NCBI GenBank assembly: GCA_018057635.1
Contig: JAGPDJ010000018.1
Coordinates: 1-15,850 of the forward strand
DNA from: Ferruginibacter sp.
Lineage (GTDB): Bacteria > Bacteroidota > Bacteroidia > Chitinophagales > Chitinophagaceae
Reading direction: 5' to 3'
Length of the DNA stretch: 15,850 bases
Of the stretch, positions 8,199 through 15,850 are shown one piece after another; the first letter of the stretch is position 1; each line of letters starts with the position of its first letter. The translations under genes and the position numbers were made by a program. The notes beneath the pieces were generated by a model. That model ran no database searches and had not been told where the DNA came from. It saw only the letters and a program-made list of their open reading frames with translations.

Positions 8199-11000
8199 TT
8201 ATTTGCCTTTGGGTGCTTTATTCTTAAAGTCCCAGGTAAAGCCAACAAGCCAGTAACGTTTGAGCCTGTCATTTCTTTCTTCACTTAATGTGTTGCTGTA
8301 AAAATTCCTTTCTATACCAATATTCTGGTTAAGGATATCTCTTACTTTTATGAATGCAGTAAATTCATTGTTCCGGAAAGTCTTTTGCAGCCGGGCATTC
8401 CAGGTCTGGTTGTTCAGGTTGTTGCTGAACTGTGCCGTTTTTTGCCTGGCATAAAACTGGTAATCTGTATTGATTGACCAAACCTTATGTATGTATATTG
8501 TTACATCAGCAGTAAGTGTATTTGTGTAGTACTTGATAGTTGCATTTGCCTGTGAAGTCTTATTGGTATTGTAATTAAAATCATTATTCAATGAGATATC
8601 ATATTTCTTGTCCTTCGACTTTGAAATATTAATACCAAGTCCTGCACTCATATTTTTTGAATAACTTGTTTTGTTATTGATCACATCTGCAAAACGGGAA
8701 TAGTTTATGTTTGGATTTAAGTTAAACCGGGTGTCTATTTTTTTAATTTTAAAACCACCACCGGCCCAGATATTGAAAGAATAGTTTCCATTGGTATTAA
8801 TTGGTTGTGTGATCGTTTTTGCCGAATCAGTATTTATGATCCTGTTATTGGTAATGGCATTGCTTGACTGGTTAAAATTTATTGATTGGTACATCCACCT
8901 GTCTTTTATGAAATTATATGAATTGTGCGAAATATTAAAATTATTCGTGAATGAAGGTTTCAAGTCGGGATTCCCTATATACTGGTTGTAATAATCAGTA
9001 TTATTGGTCAATGGCTGCAACTGATTGATGGATGGTTGTTTGGTTGATCCATTGTAGTTAAACCTGAAATTGTGGTTTGGTTTATAAGTGTAATTGGCAG
9101 AAGCACTGGGGAAAAAGTTGGTGAAATTCCGGATATAATCCTGGTTGATCGTATTATCCAGCATGTCAAAATGTGTGAGGCCAAAACCTGAACCAATATT
9201 TACCTTTATTTTTTTATTGCTGTAATTCAATTTTACGGAGGGTTTGTGAATGGTTATGAGCTGGTCAAAATCATTTGTAAGTGAATCAACCTGTGCATCA
9301 TATTTTCCGGATACAGGAGAATAACTGTATGTTACCTGGTTGTTATTGCCGGAAATATAGGTGAATTCATAGCCCAGTTCCAGGGAATATTTTTTACTTA
9401 ACGGTTCAGTATAAACGAGTTTAGAAGACAGGTTCTGTGTTTGCTTGTTATTATCTTTTAACTGGTTGAGGTTTTGCCCGGTTATCGGCAAACCATTTAT
9501 ATAAGATTGGTTTACAGATTTTAAATAACTATTACCTTCAGTGGCCAGGCTTTTCCAGTCTGCTGTAAATGACAAAGTACGCCTAGCTTTTCTGAATTTA
9601 TGTTTAAAAATGATATTTGCTGAAAGGGCAGTTTTGTCGTTAACTGATTCTGTGTTTCGGGAACTGGTATTTTTCAGGTCACCTGTATTGCCAGTAGTAA
9701 TGGCATTTTTAGCCTCGTTGCTTTCTGTATGGTAAAAGTTAGCATTGGCGGTTATTTTCAGGCTGTTCATGGAATCGATCTTAATATCATACGTAGCCCT
9801 CAGTTTGGTATTATACCTGTTAACGGCTGATATCTGATTTGCATTTTCATTCAATTCAACCAGGTTATTCGTGAGCGTGTCTAAAATTTGTGTTTGTGTA
9901 AAGATGGTTTTGGTATTGTCATATACCTGGTTGTTGTATTTTGGCGAAAAGTTGAATGAATGTTTGTCATTCCATTTATTGCTGTATTGAACCCCGGCAT
10001 TGATGTTCCTGATAAATCCGTTTTCTGTATTCACATCAGGCTCATCATCTGTACCACCACCACGCCAGGCGAACATCATGCCTCCGTCTTCATCCATGCT
10101 CATGCTGTAATTGTCAGATTCGCCGCCAAATTTTTCATTATCCTGCCAGCTTAACCCGTCCTGGCCGGTATTGCCATTTAAGAGAAAGGCAGATAGTTTT
10201 CGTTTACCCTTGAAAGTGCTGAACATTAAATTGTTGTTATACCTGTCATCTATATCTTTCAGCAATCCTCCCGAAACACTTATTTTTCCGAAGTACCCGG
10301 TCTTCTTATTTTCTTTTAGTTTAAGATTGATGGTTTTTTGTGTATTGCCGTCATCAATACCAGTGAATTCAGCCTGTTCGCTTTTCTTGTCAAACACCTG
10401 AACTTCCTTTACGGCATCCGCCCGCAGATTCTTAACAGCCATACCAGGATCATCTCCAAAAAACTCTTCGCCGTCTACCAGCACTTTTTCTACGGTTTCG
10501 CCCATGGCTTTTATCTGCCCGTTTTTATCTACCTGTATACCGGGAAGTTTTTTCAGCAATTCTTCTACGTTGGCATTGGCGCTTACTTTAAAACTATCTG
10601 CTGTATATATGGTTGTATCGCCTTTTATCTTGATCGGGCTGCCACTTTTAATGATCACAGCTTCCAGTAATTTACTCTTGGGCGTTACAGCAATGGTTCC
10701 AACCATGATATTAGCACCGTCAATATCTACATTATCTACATAATCTGCAAATAACGGATGCATCACCATAAGTACATAGGAGCCTTTGGTTATATTATCA
10801 AGGGAGAATTTACCTTCGGTATCTGTGCGGGTATATTTTTTTATTACAGAGTCTTTTGCAGACAACAACATCACAATGGCATTCCTTACATTGGATTTGC
10901 TGGTTGTATCCGCAATTTTACCAGATATCTCTATTTGCTGGGCAAACAGGAATTGCGAGAAAAGCAGGAAGATAAATGATACGGAAATCCTTTTGAACAT
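8199..11000 (-). CDS. Outer-membrane beta-barrel protein with carboxypeptidase-regulatory and plug domains (TonB-receptor-like)
   Basis: This 933-residue protein begins with a signal peptide (residues 1-20, ending FLFA before QQ). Residues 22-105 form a carboxypeptidase-regulatory-like beta-sandwich (ISGKIADTTSKSNVRNAIVML, then TDTEGKFSLDNITKGSYVLMV). A plug domain spans about 113-230 and includes VEELLKKLPGIQVDKNGQI and VLVDGEEFFGDDPGMAVKNL. The rest is an Asn/Tyr-rich, alternating-hydrophobic region fitting a large outer-membrane barrel, ending FTWDFKNKAPKGK. It belongs to the outer-membrane beta-barrel family related to TonB-dependent receptors; I see no obvious TonB box and no SusD partner, so a SusC-type glycan importer is unlikely. 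Substrate is unknown. A Gly/Met/acid-rich stretch sits near residues 293-328. It is the first gene of a pair with the GLPGLI gene and divergent from glgB (126 bases between starts). Confidence 0.9.
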   Translation of the reverse strand: MFKRISVSFIFLLFSQFLFAQQIEISGKIADTTSKSNVRNAIVMLLSAKDSVIKKYTRTDTEGKFSLDNITKGSYVLMVMHPLFADYVDNVDIDGANIMVGTIAVTPKSKLLEAVIIKSGSPIKIKGDTTIYTADSFKVSANANVEELLKKLPGIQVDKNGQIKAMGETVEKVLVDGEEFFGDDPGMAVKNLRADAVKEVQVFDKKSEQAEFTGIDDGNTQKTINLKLKENKKTGYFGKISVSGGLLKDIDDRYNNNLMFSTFKGKRKLSAFLLNGNTGQDGLSWQDNEKFGGESDNYSMSMDEDGGMMFAWRGGGTDDEPDVNTENGFIRNINAGVQYSNKWNDKHSFNFSPKYNNQVYDNTKTIFTQTQILDTLTNNLVELNENANQISAVNRYNTKLRATYDIKIDSMNSLKITANANFYHTESNEAKNAITTGNTGDLKNTSSRNTESVNDKTALSANIIFKHKFRKARRTLSFTADWKSLATEGNSYLKSVNQSYINGLPITGQNLNQLKDNNKQTQNLSSKLVYTEPLSKKYSLELGYEFTYISGNNNQVTYSYSPVSGKYDAQVDSLTNDFDQLITIHKPSVKLNYSNKKIKVNIGSGFGLTHFDMLDNTINQDYIRNFTNFFPSASANYTYKPNHNFRFNYNGSTKQPSINQLQPLTNNTDYYNQYIGNPDLKPSFTNNFNISHNSYNFIKDRWMYQSINFNQSSNAITNNRIINTDSAKTITQPINTNGNYSFNIWAGGGFKIKKIDTRFNLNPNINYSRFADVINNKTSYSKNMSAGLGINISKSKDKKYDISLNNDFNYNTNKTSQANATIKYYTNTLTADVTIYIHKVWSINTDYQFYARQKTAQFSNNLNNQTWNARLQKTFRNNEFTAFIKVRDILNQNIGIERNFYSNTLSEERNDRLKRYWLVGFTWDFKNKAPKGK

Positions 11001-11054
11001 TCAGCTAGTTTTAGGGTTTTGCAAATAAAGGGATAAAGTTGTGATAATTAATTA

Positions 11055-11084
11055 TTGTATGCAACCTAACTCTTCTTAAATTTA
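11055..11084 (+). promoter_or_regulatory. Candidate promoter for glgB
   Basis: TTG at 11055-11057 is followed after 19 bases by TAAATTTA at 11077-11084, in the 126-base region between the divergent starts of the beta-barrel gene and glgB. It matches the Bacteroidota pattern except for the last base. The flanks are shared with the glgA upstream box (TTAAATTTAC at 11076-11085). The predicted start near 11091 leaves a leader of about 36 bases. Confidence 0.4.
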
Positions 11085-11126
11085 CGTTAATTGATTTTTT
11101 TATAAACTGGTAGAAAAAACTGATAA

Positions 11127-13064
11127 ATGGCATACGAAGACGAACATTTTATCGATAGCAGTAAATTGGTGTGGACCTATTCATTTTTTACTGATGAAGA
11201 TATTCAGTTGTTCAGGGATGGAATGTTTTACAATGCTTATGAGAAATTTGGCAGCCATTGTTTGCGTGTACTCGATACTGATGGTTTCTATTTTGCTGTT
11301 TGGGCACCGCATGCCACGGCCGTATCAGTGGTGGGAGAGTTTAATGGCTGGAAAAAAGAATTGCACCCGCTTTATCCCAGGCTTGATAAATCGGGCATCT
11401 GGGAGGGATTCATACCCCGTTTGCCCGCAGGAAGCAAATACAAATACCATATATCAGCACCGGGTGATTTTGAAACAGACAAAGCTGATCCTTTTGCCCG
11501 GCATTGTGAGTTCAGGCCCGGAACTGCTTCCATAACATGGGATATTGATAAATACTGGCATGATGGCGAGTGGATGAATGAACGGAAAAAACACAATGCT
11601 CTCAATGCACCTTGGAGTGTTTATGAAGTACACCTGGCCAGCTGGATGCGTCCTGAAAAGAACCGGGAGGATGTTTATACCGGTTATGCAGAAATTGCCA
11701 ACAGGCTTGTTCCTTATGTGAAAGCAATGGGTTTTACGCATGTAGAGTTCATGCCGGTTATGGAACATCCTTACGATGGAAGCTGGGGTTACCAGGGAAC
11801 CGGCTATTTTGCGCCTACCTCACGGTTTGGCACACCCGAAGCTTTTATGCACCTGGTAGACAGCCTGCATCAAAATGGCATTGGTGTGATACTCGATTGG
11901 GTACCATCTCATTTCCCGCATGATGCTCATGGGTTACATGTTTTTGACGGGGCATACACGTATGAATATGAAGACATGCGAAAAGGGTATCATCCAGACT
12001 GGAACAGTTATATTTTTAATTATAAAAGAGGCGAGGTACGGTCATTCCTGATCAGCAGCGCCCATTTCTGGCTAAAGCTTTATCACGCCGACGGAATAAG
12101 GGTGGATGCAGTGAATTCGATCATACGGCTCGACTTTTCCAGGAAAGAAGGCGAGTGGGAGCCCAATGAATTTGGTGGAAACGAAAATATTGAAGCAATC
12201 GATTTTCTTAAAGACCTGAATAATATTATAAACAGGGACTTTCCAGACACGCAAACCATTGCTGAAGAAGCTTCAGACTGGCCGGGAATAACACTTTCAA
12301 CAGACAAAGGCGGTTTTGGTTTTGGTATGAAATGGATGATGGGCTGGATGCATGATACATTCAGGTACTTTAAAAGACAACCTGCTGAAAGGGTGAATCA
12401 CCAGGATGATTTCACGTTCAGCATCATGTATTTTTATGATGAAAAATTTATGTTGCCTATTAGTCATGATGAGGTGGTTCATGGTAAAAGTCCAATGATT
12501 TACAAAATGCCGGGCGATGAATGGGAAAAATTTGCAAACCTGCGATTATTATATACTTACATGTTTACGCACCCGGGAGCAAAATTACTTTTCATGGGGA
12601 ATGAATTTGGGCAGACCAGTGAATGGAATTATAAAAGTGAACTTGATTGGGAATTGCTTCAGTACGATCCGCATAATAAGTTACAGGAATGCGTACGTGC
12701 ACTTAATCATTTATACAAAGACCATCCGGCCTTATATGAATACCAGTTTGATCAAAAAGGATTTGAATGGGTTGACCTTGAACACCGGTACGAAGGTATC
12801 ATGGTTTACAAAAGAAAAGGAAAGCATCGGTCAGATGATATGGTAATAATATTAAATGTCACCAAGACTGAATATCCTGAATGGAAATTTAACCTGAAAG
12901 GTAAAACCCATTGGAAAGAGGTTTTTAATAGCAACAATGTTGCATACTGGGGAAACGGGCAACATGTTAATAATCCGGTAGTTATGAGCCCAATTGACAA
13001 AAAGAAAAAAATATTTGAAATAAAAATGTCAATTCCGGCGTTATCAGCTGTAATATTCCAGTGA
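11127..13064 (+). CDS. glgB: 1,4-alpha-glucan branching enzyme (GH13)
   Basis: The 645-residue cytosolic enzyme cuts alpha-1,4 chains and rejoins them as alpha-1,6 branches. An N-terminal CBM48-like domain at about 45-140 contains FAVWAPHATAVSVVGEFNGW. The GH13 barrel follows, with GFTHVEFMPVMEHPYDGSWGYQ, ILDWVPSHFP, the nucleophile Asp327 in GIRVDAVNSI, the acid/base Glu380 or Glu381 in TIAEEASDWPG, and the transition-state Asp448 in SHDEVVHGK. FMGNEFGQTSEWN and a beta-rich C-terminal domain (about 545-645) complete the branching-enzyme signature. It is shorter than the 728-residue E. coli enzyme because the extra N-terminal module is absent, as in many bacteria. It completes the glycogen synthesis set with glgA and glgC, but sits in its own transcription unit. 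The TPR gene follows after 28 bases. Confidence 0.96.
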   Translation: MAYEDEHFIDSSKLVWTYSFFTDEDIQLFRDGMFYNAYEKFGSHCLRVLDTDGFYFAVWAPHATAVSVVGEFNGWKKELHPLYPRLDKSGIWEGFIPRLPAGSKYKYHISAPGDFETDKADPFARHCEFRPGTASITWDIDKYWHDGEWMNERKKHNALNAPWSVYEVHLASWMRPEKNREDVYTGYAEIANRLVPYVKAMGFTHVEFMPVMEHPYDGSWGYQGTGYFAPTSRFGTPEAFMHLVDSLHQNGIGVILDWVPSHFPHDAHGLHVFDGAYTYEYEDMRKGYHPDWNSYIFNYKRGEVRSFLISSAHFWLKLYHADGIRVDAVNSIIRLDFSRKEGEWEPNEFGGNENIEAIDFLKDLNNIINRDFPDTQTIAEEASDWPGITLSTDKGGFGFGMKWMMGWMHDTFRYFKRQPAERVNHQDDFTFSIMYFYDEKFMLPISHDEVVHGKSPMIYKMPGDEWEKFANLRLLYTYMFTHPGAKLLFMGNEFGQTSEWNYKSELDWELLQYDPHNKLQECVRALNHLYKDHPALYEYQFDQKGFEWVDLEHRYEGIMVYKRKGKHRSDDMVIILNVTKTEYPEWKFNLKGKTHWKEVFNSNNVAYWGNGQHVNNPVVMSPIDKKKKIFEIKMSIPALSAVIFQ

Positions 13065-13092
13065 TTGGAATAAAAATTGCACCTATAACACT

Positions 13093-14109
13093 ATGAAACC
13101 ACTCATTGTCACAATCCTCATTTGTGCAGGCTTCTCTGCATACGCACAAGACTCCGACAGTTCAACCTATTATTTTGACAAAGCGATGCTTGAAAAAGAA
13201 GCAGGCCGGTACCTGGTAGCCGCAGGTTTGTTTGATAAGTCCATCCGGCATAATCCTGCCAATGTTTCTGCACTACTTCATAACGGTTATACATACCTGC
13301 AAATGAAAAAAACGGATGGGGCAAAATTAAATTTTACCAGGCTGTATGAACTGGATCCGGGAAACAAACAGGCTGTAAAAGAACTGATGAACCTGTATTA
13401 CAATTATCACCAGTATAACCAGGCTATTGAGTTTGCATTAAAATGCAGCGAATGTGATAACAGTACACGGATTCTTGGTATGAGTTACTATCATAACGAA
13501 GATTATCCCAAAGCTGAGCAGCACCTGTCGGCCGCATTGCAGAAAAACCCTTCCGATGCAGAAGCAACCTATATCATGGGAAGAAATTACCTGGATATGG
13601 AAGAATATACCAAAGCTGTACCGTTCTACGCCAAAGCGGTGAAACTGGATGAAACCAAAAATGTGTGGATGTATGAACTGGGTTTGCTTTATTACAATCT
13701 GAATAATTTTAAAAGCGCACTGGAATCATTTAAACAGGCGGCAGACCGTGGTTATAACCAGGGAAACGATTTCAAGGAAAACTTAGGTTATGCTTCACTG
13801 TATAGTGGCGAATACGAAGCAGGTGAAAATTTGCTGTTGGCTGTGTGGCAGCGGAAACCCGCCAATAAAGATATTTTAAGGGATATGTCAGAAATCTTTT
13901 ACCAGCAAAAACAGTATGATAAATCACTTGCTTATTGCCAGAAACTGATGGAACTGGATGCTAAAGATGGTAAAGCACTATACCAGGCAGGTTTGTGTTT
14001 TCAGAAAAAAGGCCAGAAAGACAGGGGACAGCAAATGTGTGATAAAGCGATAGAAATGGATCCTTCACTTACCAGTTTGAGGAGGAAAAAAGAGATTGCT
14101 GGTATGTAA
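13093..14109 (+). CDS. Exported tetratricopeptide-repeat protein
   Basis: The 338-residue protein starts with a signal peptide (MKPLIVTILICAGFSAYA, cleavage likely before QD at 19). Tandem TPR units fill nearly all the remainder, roughly from residue 25 to 330. Readable units include YLVAAGLFDKSIRHNPAN, YPKAEQHLSAALQKNPSD, YTKAVPFYAKAVKLDET, FKSALESFKQAADRG and YDKSLAYCQKLMELDAKD. No enzymatic domain is attached and there is no lipobox, so it is probably a soluble periplasmic protein-protein scaffold. It lies 28 bases after glgB with no terminator between, so the two are likely co-transcribed, but export makes a direct part in cytosolic glycogen metabolism doubtful. The partner is unknown. 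Only a weak 6-8 bp hairpin near 14149-14170 follows it. Confidence 0.9.
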   Translation: MKPLIVTILICAGFSAYAQDSDSSTYYFDKAMLEKEAGRYLVAAGLFDKSIRHNPANVSALLHNGYTYLQMKKTDGAKLNFTRLYELDPGNKQAVKELMNLYYNYHQYNQAIEFALKCSECDNSTRILGMSYYHNEDYPKAEQHLSAALQKNPSDAEATYIMGRNYLDMEEYTKAVPFYAKAVKLDETKNVWMYELGLLYYNLNNFKSALESFKQAADRGYNQGNDFKENLGYASLYSGEYEAGENLLLAVWQRKPANKDILRDMSEIFYQQKQYDKSLAYCQKLMELDAKDGKALYQAGLCFQKKGQKDRGQQMCDKAIEMDPSLTSLRRKKEIAGM

Positions 14110-14175
14110 ATTTATAATAAGTGATTGCTGAAATTCATTTTATATTGCCTTGTTTATCAACTTAAACAGGTGTAC

Positions 14176-15099
14176 TTAAAAGGATATATGTTTACTGTTC
14201 TTATTAAAAATTTCTGCCATCATGCATCGGGCGCTTCCGCCGCCGCAGGATTCAATGGTATCAAGTGGCGTATGAATGATCCTGCTGAATTTTTCAAGTT
14301 TACTAACCTGCGTTTTATTCAATGAATCAAATGCCTGTGATGACATTACAAGCAATAATTCACCTTCACTGTTTCTAACCTGAAGCATATTGCCCGCAAA
14401 AGCATTCATTTGCTGTAATGAAATACCGATAATTTCTTTTCCTGATCCTGTTAAACTACCGGAAACCATTAATCGCTCTTGTTCATCCCTGATTGCTTCA
14501 AGGCAGATCACTGCAAAATTAGCTGCCACACACATCATCACATTGGTATGGTAAATGGGATTTCCGGAATTATCCATGGAAGTGAAACTGCAAGGAGTAT
14601 ATCCGGCCATGCTGCAAAATTCGTCCAGTATATGTTTGTCTGTTCTTGGGGATAAACTGGCATAGGCGATCCTGTTTTCCCTGTCTAATACCATGCTGCC
14701 TGTTCCTTCCAGGAAAAGGTTCTTTGTTTCATACCGGCTGAGGTCTTTTACTGTTGTGATATGGAAAATTTCTTTTAATTTATCAAGAATATGTGGCTTT
14801 TTTTCAAGGCGCCTGTTTGCAGCAAACATCGGGTAAATAATAACCGTTCCGTCTTCGTGAAAGGATATCCAGTTGTTTGGAAAAATTGAATCGGGTGTAT
14901 GCGGAATTTCTGTATCTGCAATAACGGTTAGGGATACCTTATTTTCAGCAAGTAAAGAAACCAGGCCATCAAATTCTATTAAAGCTTTTTGCTGTACATT
15001 ACCCGTGCTGTTAACCTGGAATGAATTATTTACTGCTGTTTCTGCATTAAATCCAAAATTAACCGGCCTGATCAGTAGAAGATGTTCACAACATTGCAT
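14176..15099 (-). CDS. ctlX: Citrulline utilization hydrolase CtlX (guanidino-modifying enzyme superfamily)
   Basis: This 307-residue cytosolic protein belongs to the arginine deiminase/amidinotransferase-fold superfamily. The conserved start HLLLIRPVNFGFNAETAVNN (residues 6-25) identifies the CtlX group. FPNNWISFH (73-81), LEGTGSMVLD with Glu131 (130-139), HTNVMM with His184, and the catalytic Cys292 in ESCGGGSARCM supply the substrate loop and the Cys-His-Glu catalytic set. The family is annotated as hydrolysing citrulline, which would yield ornithine, CO2 and ammonia; this activity is from family knowledge and is not shown by the sequence. The start at 15099 gives only five residues before the conserved block. 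It is last in a leftward operon after an arginase-family gene and a DUF1684 gene (8 bases upstream). All motifs are intact. An older generic label would be amidinotransferase. Confidence 0.87.
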   Translation of the reverse strand: MQCCEHLLLIRPVNFGFNAETAVNNSFQVNSTGNVQQKALIEFDGLVSLLAENKVSLTVIADTEIPHTPDSIFPNNWISFHEDGTVIIYPMFAANRRLEKKPHILDKLKEIFHITTVKDLSRYETKNLFLEGTGSMVLDRENRIAYASLSPRTDKHILDEFCSMAGYTPCSFTSMDNSGNPIYHTNVMMCVAANFAVICLEAIRDEQERLMVSGSLTGSGKEIIGISLQQMNAFAGNMLQVRNSEGELLLVMSSQAFDSLNKTQVSKLEKFSRIIHTPLDTIESCGGGSARCMMAEIFNKNSKHISF

Positions 15100-15107
15100 G
15101 TCAGTTA

Positions 15108-15698
15108 TTAATGCGGTTTACCAAAATCCATTTCTCCTGCCGGGATTGACACAGGGAGATCATTTTCCCTTGGTGGAATAGGACAGTTGTATCCTGAAGC
15201 ATAAGCACAATAAGGATTGTATGCCTTGTTAAAATCAATGAACAGGGTATTGCCTTTAATATCATCTATCATAAAATCGAGGTATTTACCACCTCCATAA
15301 CTCTTATTGCCACTGGTTAGGTCAGTATATGGCACAAACAGGTGATTCTTATATTCATCATCCTGCATCAGTTGTTCACTCTGGTAAACCCTCAGTTTCA
15401 ATGGGATGTTATTAATTGTAAAATTTAAAATCCCATAAGTGAAATACTTCTTACTTTTTTTTCCGGATGTTTTCATAATAAACCCGCTGCTGTCGTTTAC
15501 CCTTTCAAATGCAGCCAGCACTTTGTACTTTTCATTTACCGGAAAAAATTTCATGTATTTCTTGTCTTGCCCCTGTACCACTTCATGCGTTTCAACATAA
15601 GTTTTTTGAAATTCTTTTAAACTTTCCCGGTACGATTTATGCTGCGTATACCCGGTATAACAAATCAATAGTAAAAAGGAAAATAAAACTGATTTCAT
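15108..15698 (-). CDS. DUF1684 domain-containing exported protein
   Basis: The 196-residue protein has a signal-peptide-like N-terminus (MKSVLFSFLLLICYTGYTQ), so it is probably periplasmic; there is no clear lipobox. DUF1684 is recognised by its C-terminal hallmark: KYLDFMIDD near 138-146, then the nearly invariant FIDFNKAYNPYCAY (153-166) and NCPIPPREN (171-179), ending VSIPAGEMDFG. The family has no established function. Length and motif order are typical, with Cys164 and Cys172 conserved. It starts 10 bases after the arginase-family stop (15709) and its stop lies 8 bases before the ctlX start, so all three are tightly packed in one operon. Why an exported protein sits between two cytosolic amino-acid enzymes is not apparent. 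Confidence 0.88.
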   Translation of the reverse strand: MKSVLFSFLLLICYTGYTQHKSYRESLKEFQKTYVETHEVVQGQDKKYMKFFPVNEKYKVLAAFERVNDSSGFIMKTSGKKSKKYFTYGILNFTINNIPLKLRVYQSEQLMQDDEYKNHLFVPYTDLTSGNKSYGGGKYLDFMIDDIKGNTLFIDFNKAYNPYCAYASGYNCPIPPRENDLPVSIPAGEMDFGKPH

Positions 15699-15708
15699 TT
15701 TTATATAT

Positions 15709-15850
15709 TTAGTTCATCATTAACACATTTACACTGCGCTGCAGAATATTAAATGCTATCTCTGCCATCATATTTTCTTTATCCAGTGTTGGGTTAACTT
15801 CCGTTATTTCAAAACAGCAGATCTTCCTGCTTTGCATAAATTTACTGATC
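15709..15850 (-). CDS. Arginase/agmatinase/formimidoylglutamase family protein, C-terminal end
   Basis: Only the last 46 residues and the stop are in the window; the gene continues beyond 15850. The visible tail has FEITEVNPTLDKEN (the last beta strand and following turn of the ureohydrolase fold), then MMAEIAFNILQRSV. This matches the EVNP-LD--N-TA--A--IL ending that is highly conserved in arginases and related manganese ureohydrolases. The metal-binding motifs lie outside. Arginase (rocF) is the best guess because ctlX is in the same operon: arginine to ornithine plus urea here, and citrulline to ornithine by CtlX. Agmatinase or formimidoylglutamase cannot be excluded from this fragment. 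Confidence 0.75.
   Translation of the reverse strand, partial: ISKFMQSRKICCFEITEVNPTLDKENMMAEIAFNILQRSVNVLMMN

Noticed and set aside
8165..8284. N-terminal extension of the GLPGLI protein by 40 residues
   Set aside because: It would overlap the 3' end of the upstream gene and put a perfect signal peptide in the middle of the protein.
10338..10670. 110-residue plus-strand frame opposite the outer-membrane protein
   Set aside because: It is the mirror of the conserved plug domain and has no family resemblance; a shadow frame.
11454..11768. 104-residue minus-strand frame opposite glgB
   Set aside because: It lies over conserved branching-enzyme sequence and shows no domain or ribosome-binding site.
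14149..14170. Hairpin between the TPR gene and ctlX as a terminator
   Set aside because: The stem is only 6-8 bp, AT-rich with a wobble pair, and no T run follows; too weak to call.
1..15850. CRISPR array, tRNA/rRNA genes, transposase or phage genes
   Set aside because: Reading both strands showed no regularly spaced direct repeats, no tRNA-like cloverleaf and no integrase, transposase or structural phage protein.

Overview
The window looks like chromosomal DNA of a member of the Bacteroidota, most likely family Chitinophagaceae; this is inferred from gene content, not from a marker gene. Pointers are a GLPGLI-family protein beside a carboxypeptidase-regulatory/plug/beta-barrel outer-membrane protein, a DUF4382 lipoprotein, a CtlX-type citrulline hydrolase, low to moderate GC, weak Shine-Dalgarno sequences, and promoter-like TTG-N18-21-TAnnTTTG/A boxes. 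No tRNA, rRNA, CRISPR array, transposase or phage gene is visible. All internal genes are intact; only the first and last are cut by the window edges.

Layout. 1-927 (+) is the 3' part of an M1-family metallopeptidase. 1057-1584 (+) is a DUF4382 lipoprotein with a good Bacteroidota promoter. A hairpin at 1607-1635 separates it from a leftward pair, a sugar MFS transporter (2645-4363) followed by a ROK-family sugar kinase (1658-2617). Divergent from that pair are glgA (4525-5937) and glgC (5959-7239). The 165-base gap after glgC holds a perfect 24-bp inverted repeat (7266-7335) that resembles a dispersed REP-like element, then a bidirectional terminator (7362-7396). Next comes a leftward pair: a large outer-membrane beta-barrel protein (8199-11000) and a GLPGLI protein (7406-8164). 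Divergent from it are glgB (11127-13064) and an exported TPR protein (13093-14109). The right end is a leftward arginine/citrulline operon: arginase-family gene (partial, 15709-15850), an exported DUF1684 protein (15108-15698) and ctlX (14176-15099).

How the genes work together. The central region is a glucose-to-glycogen neighbourhood. The transporter would import sugar, the ROK kinase would phosphorylate it, GlgC would make ADP-glucose, GlgA would polymerise it and GlgB would branch the chain. Phosphoglucomutase, glycogen phosphorylase and debranching enzyme are not in the window. glgAC and glgB lie on the same strand but are split by the oppositely oriented beta-barrel/GLPGLI pair. A shared TTAAATTTAC box upstream of both glgA and glgB suggests they may still be co-expressed. 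The right-end operon probably converts arginine and citrulline to ornithine. No clearly new multi-gene system was seen. The items most worth checking are the inverted repeat, the shared glg promoter box, the ROK kinase lacking its zinc cysteines, the enlarged transporter, and the DUF1684 gene between two arginine-catabolic genes.
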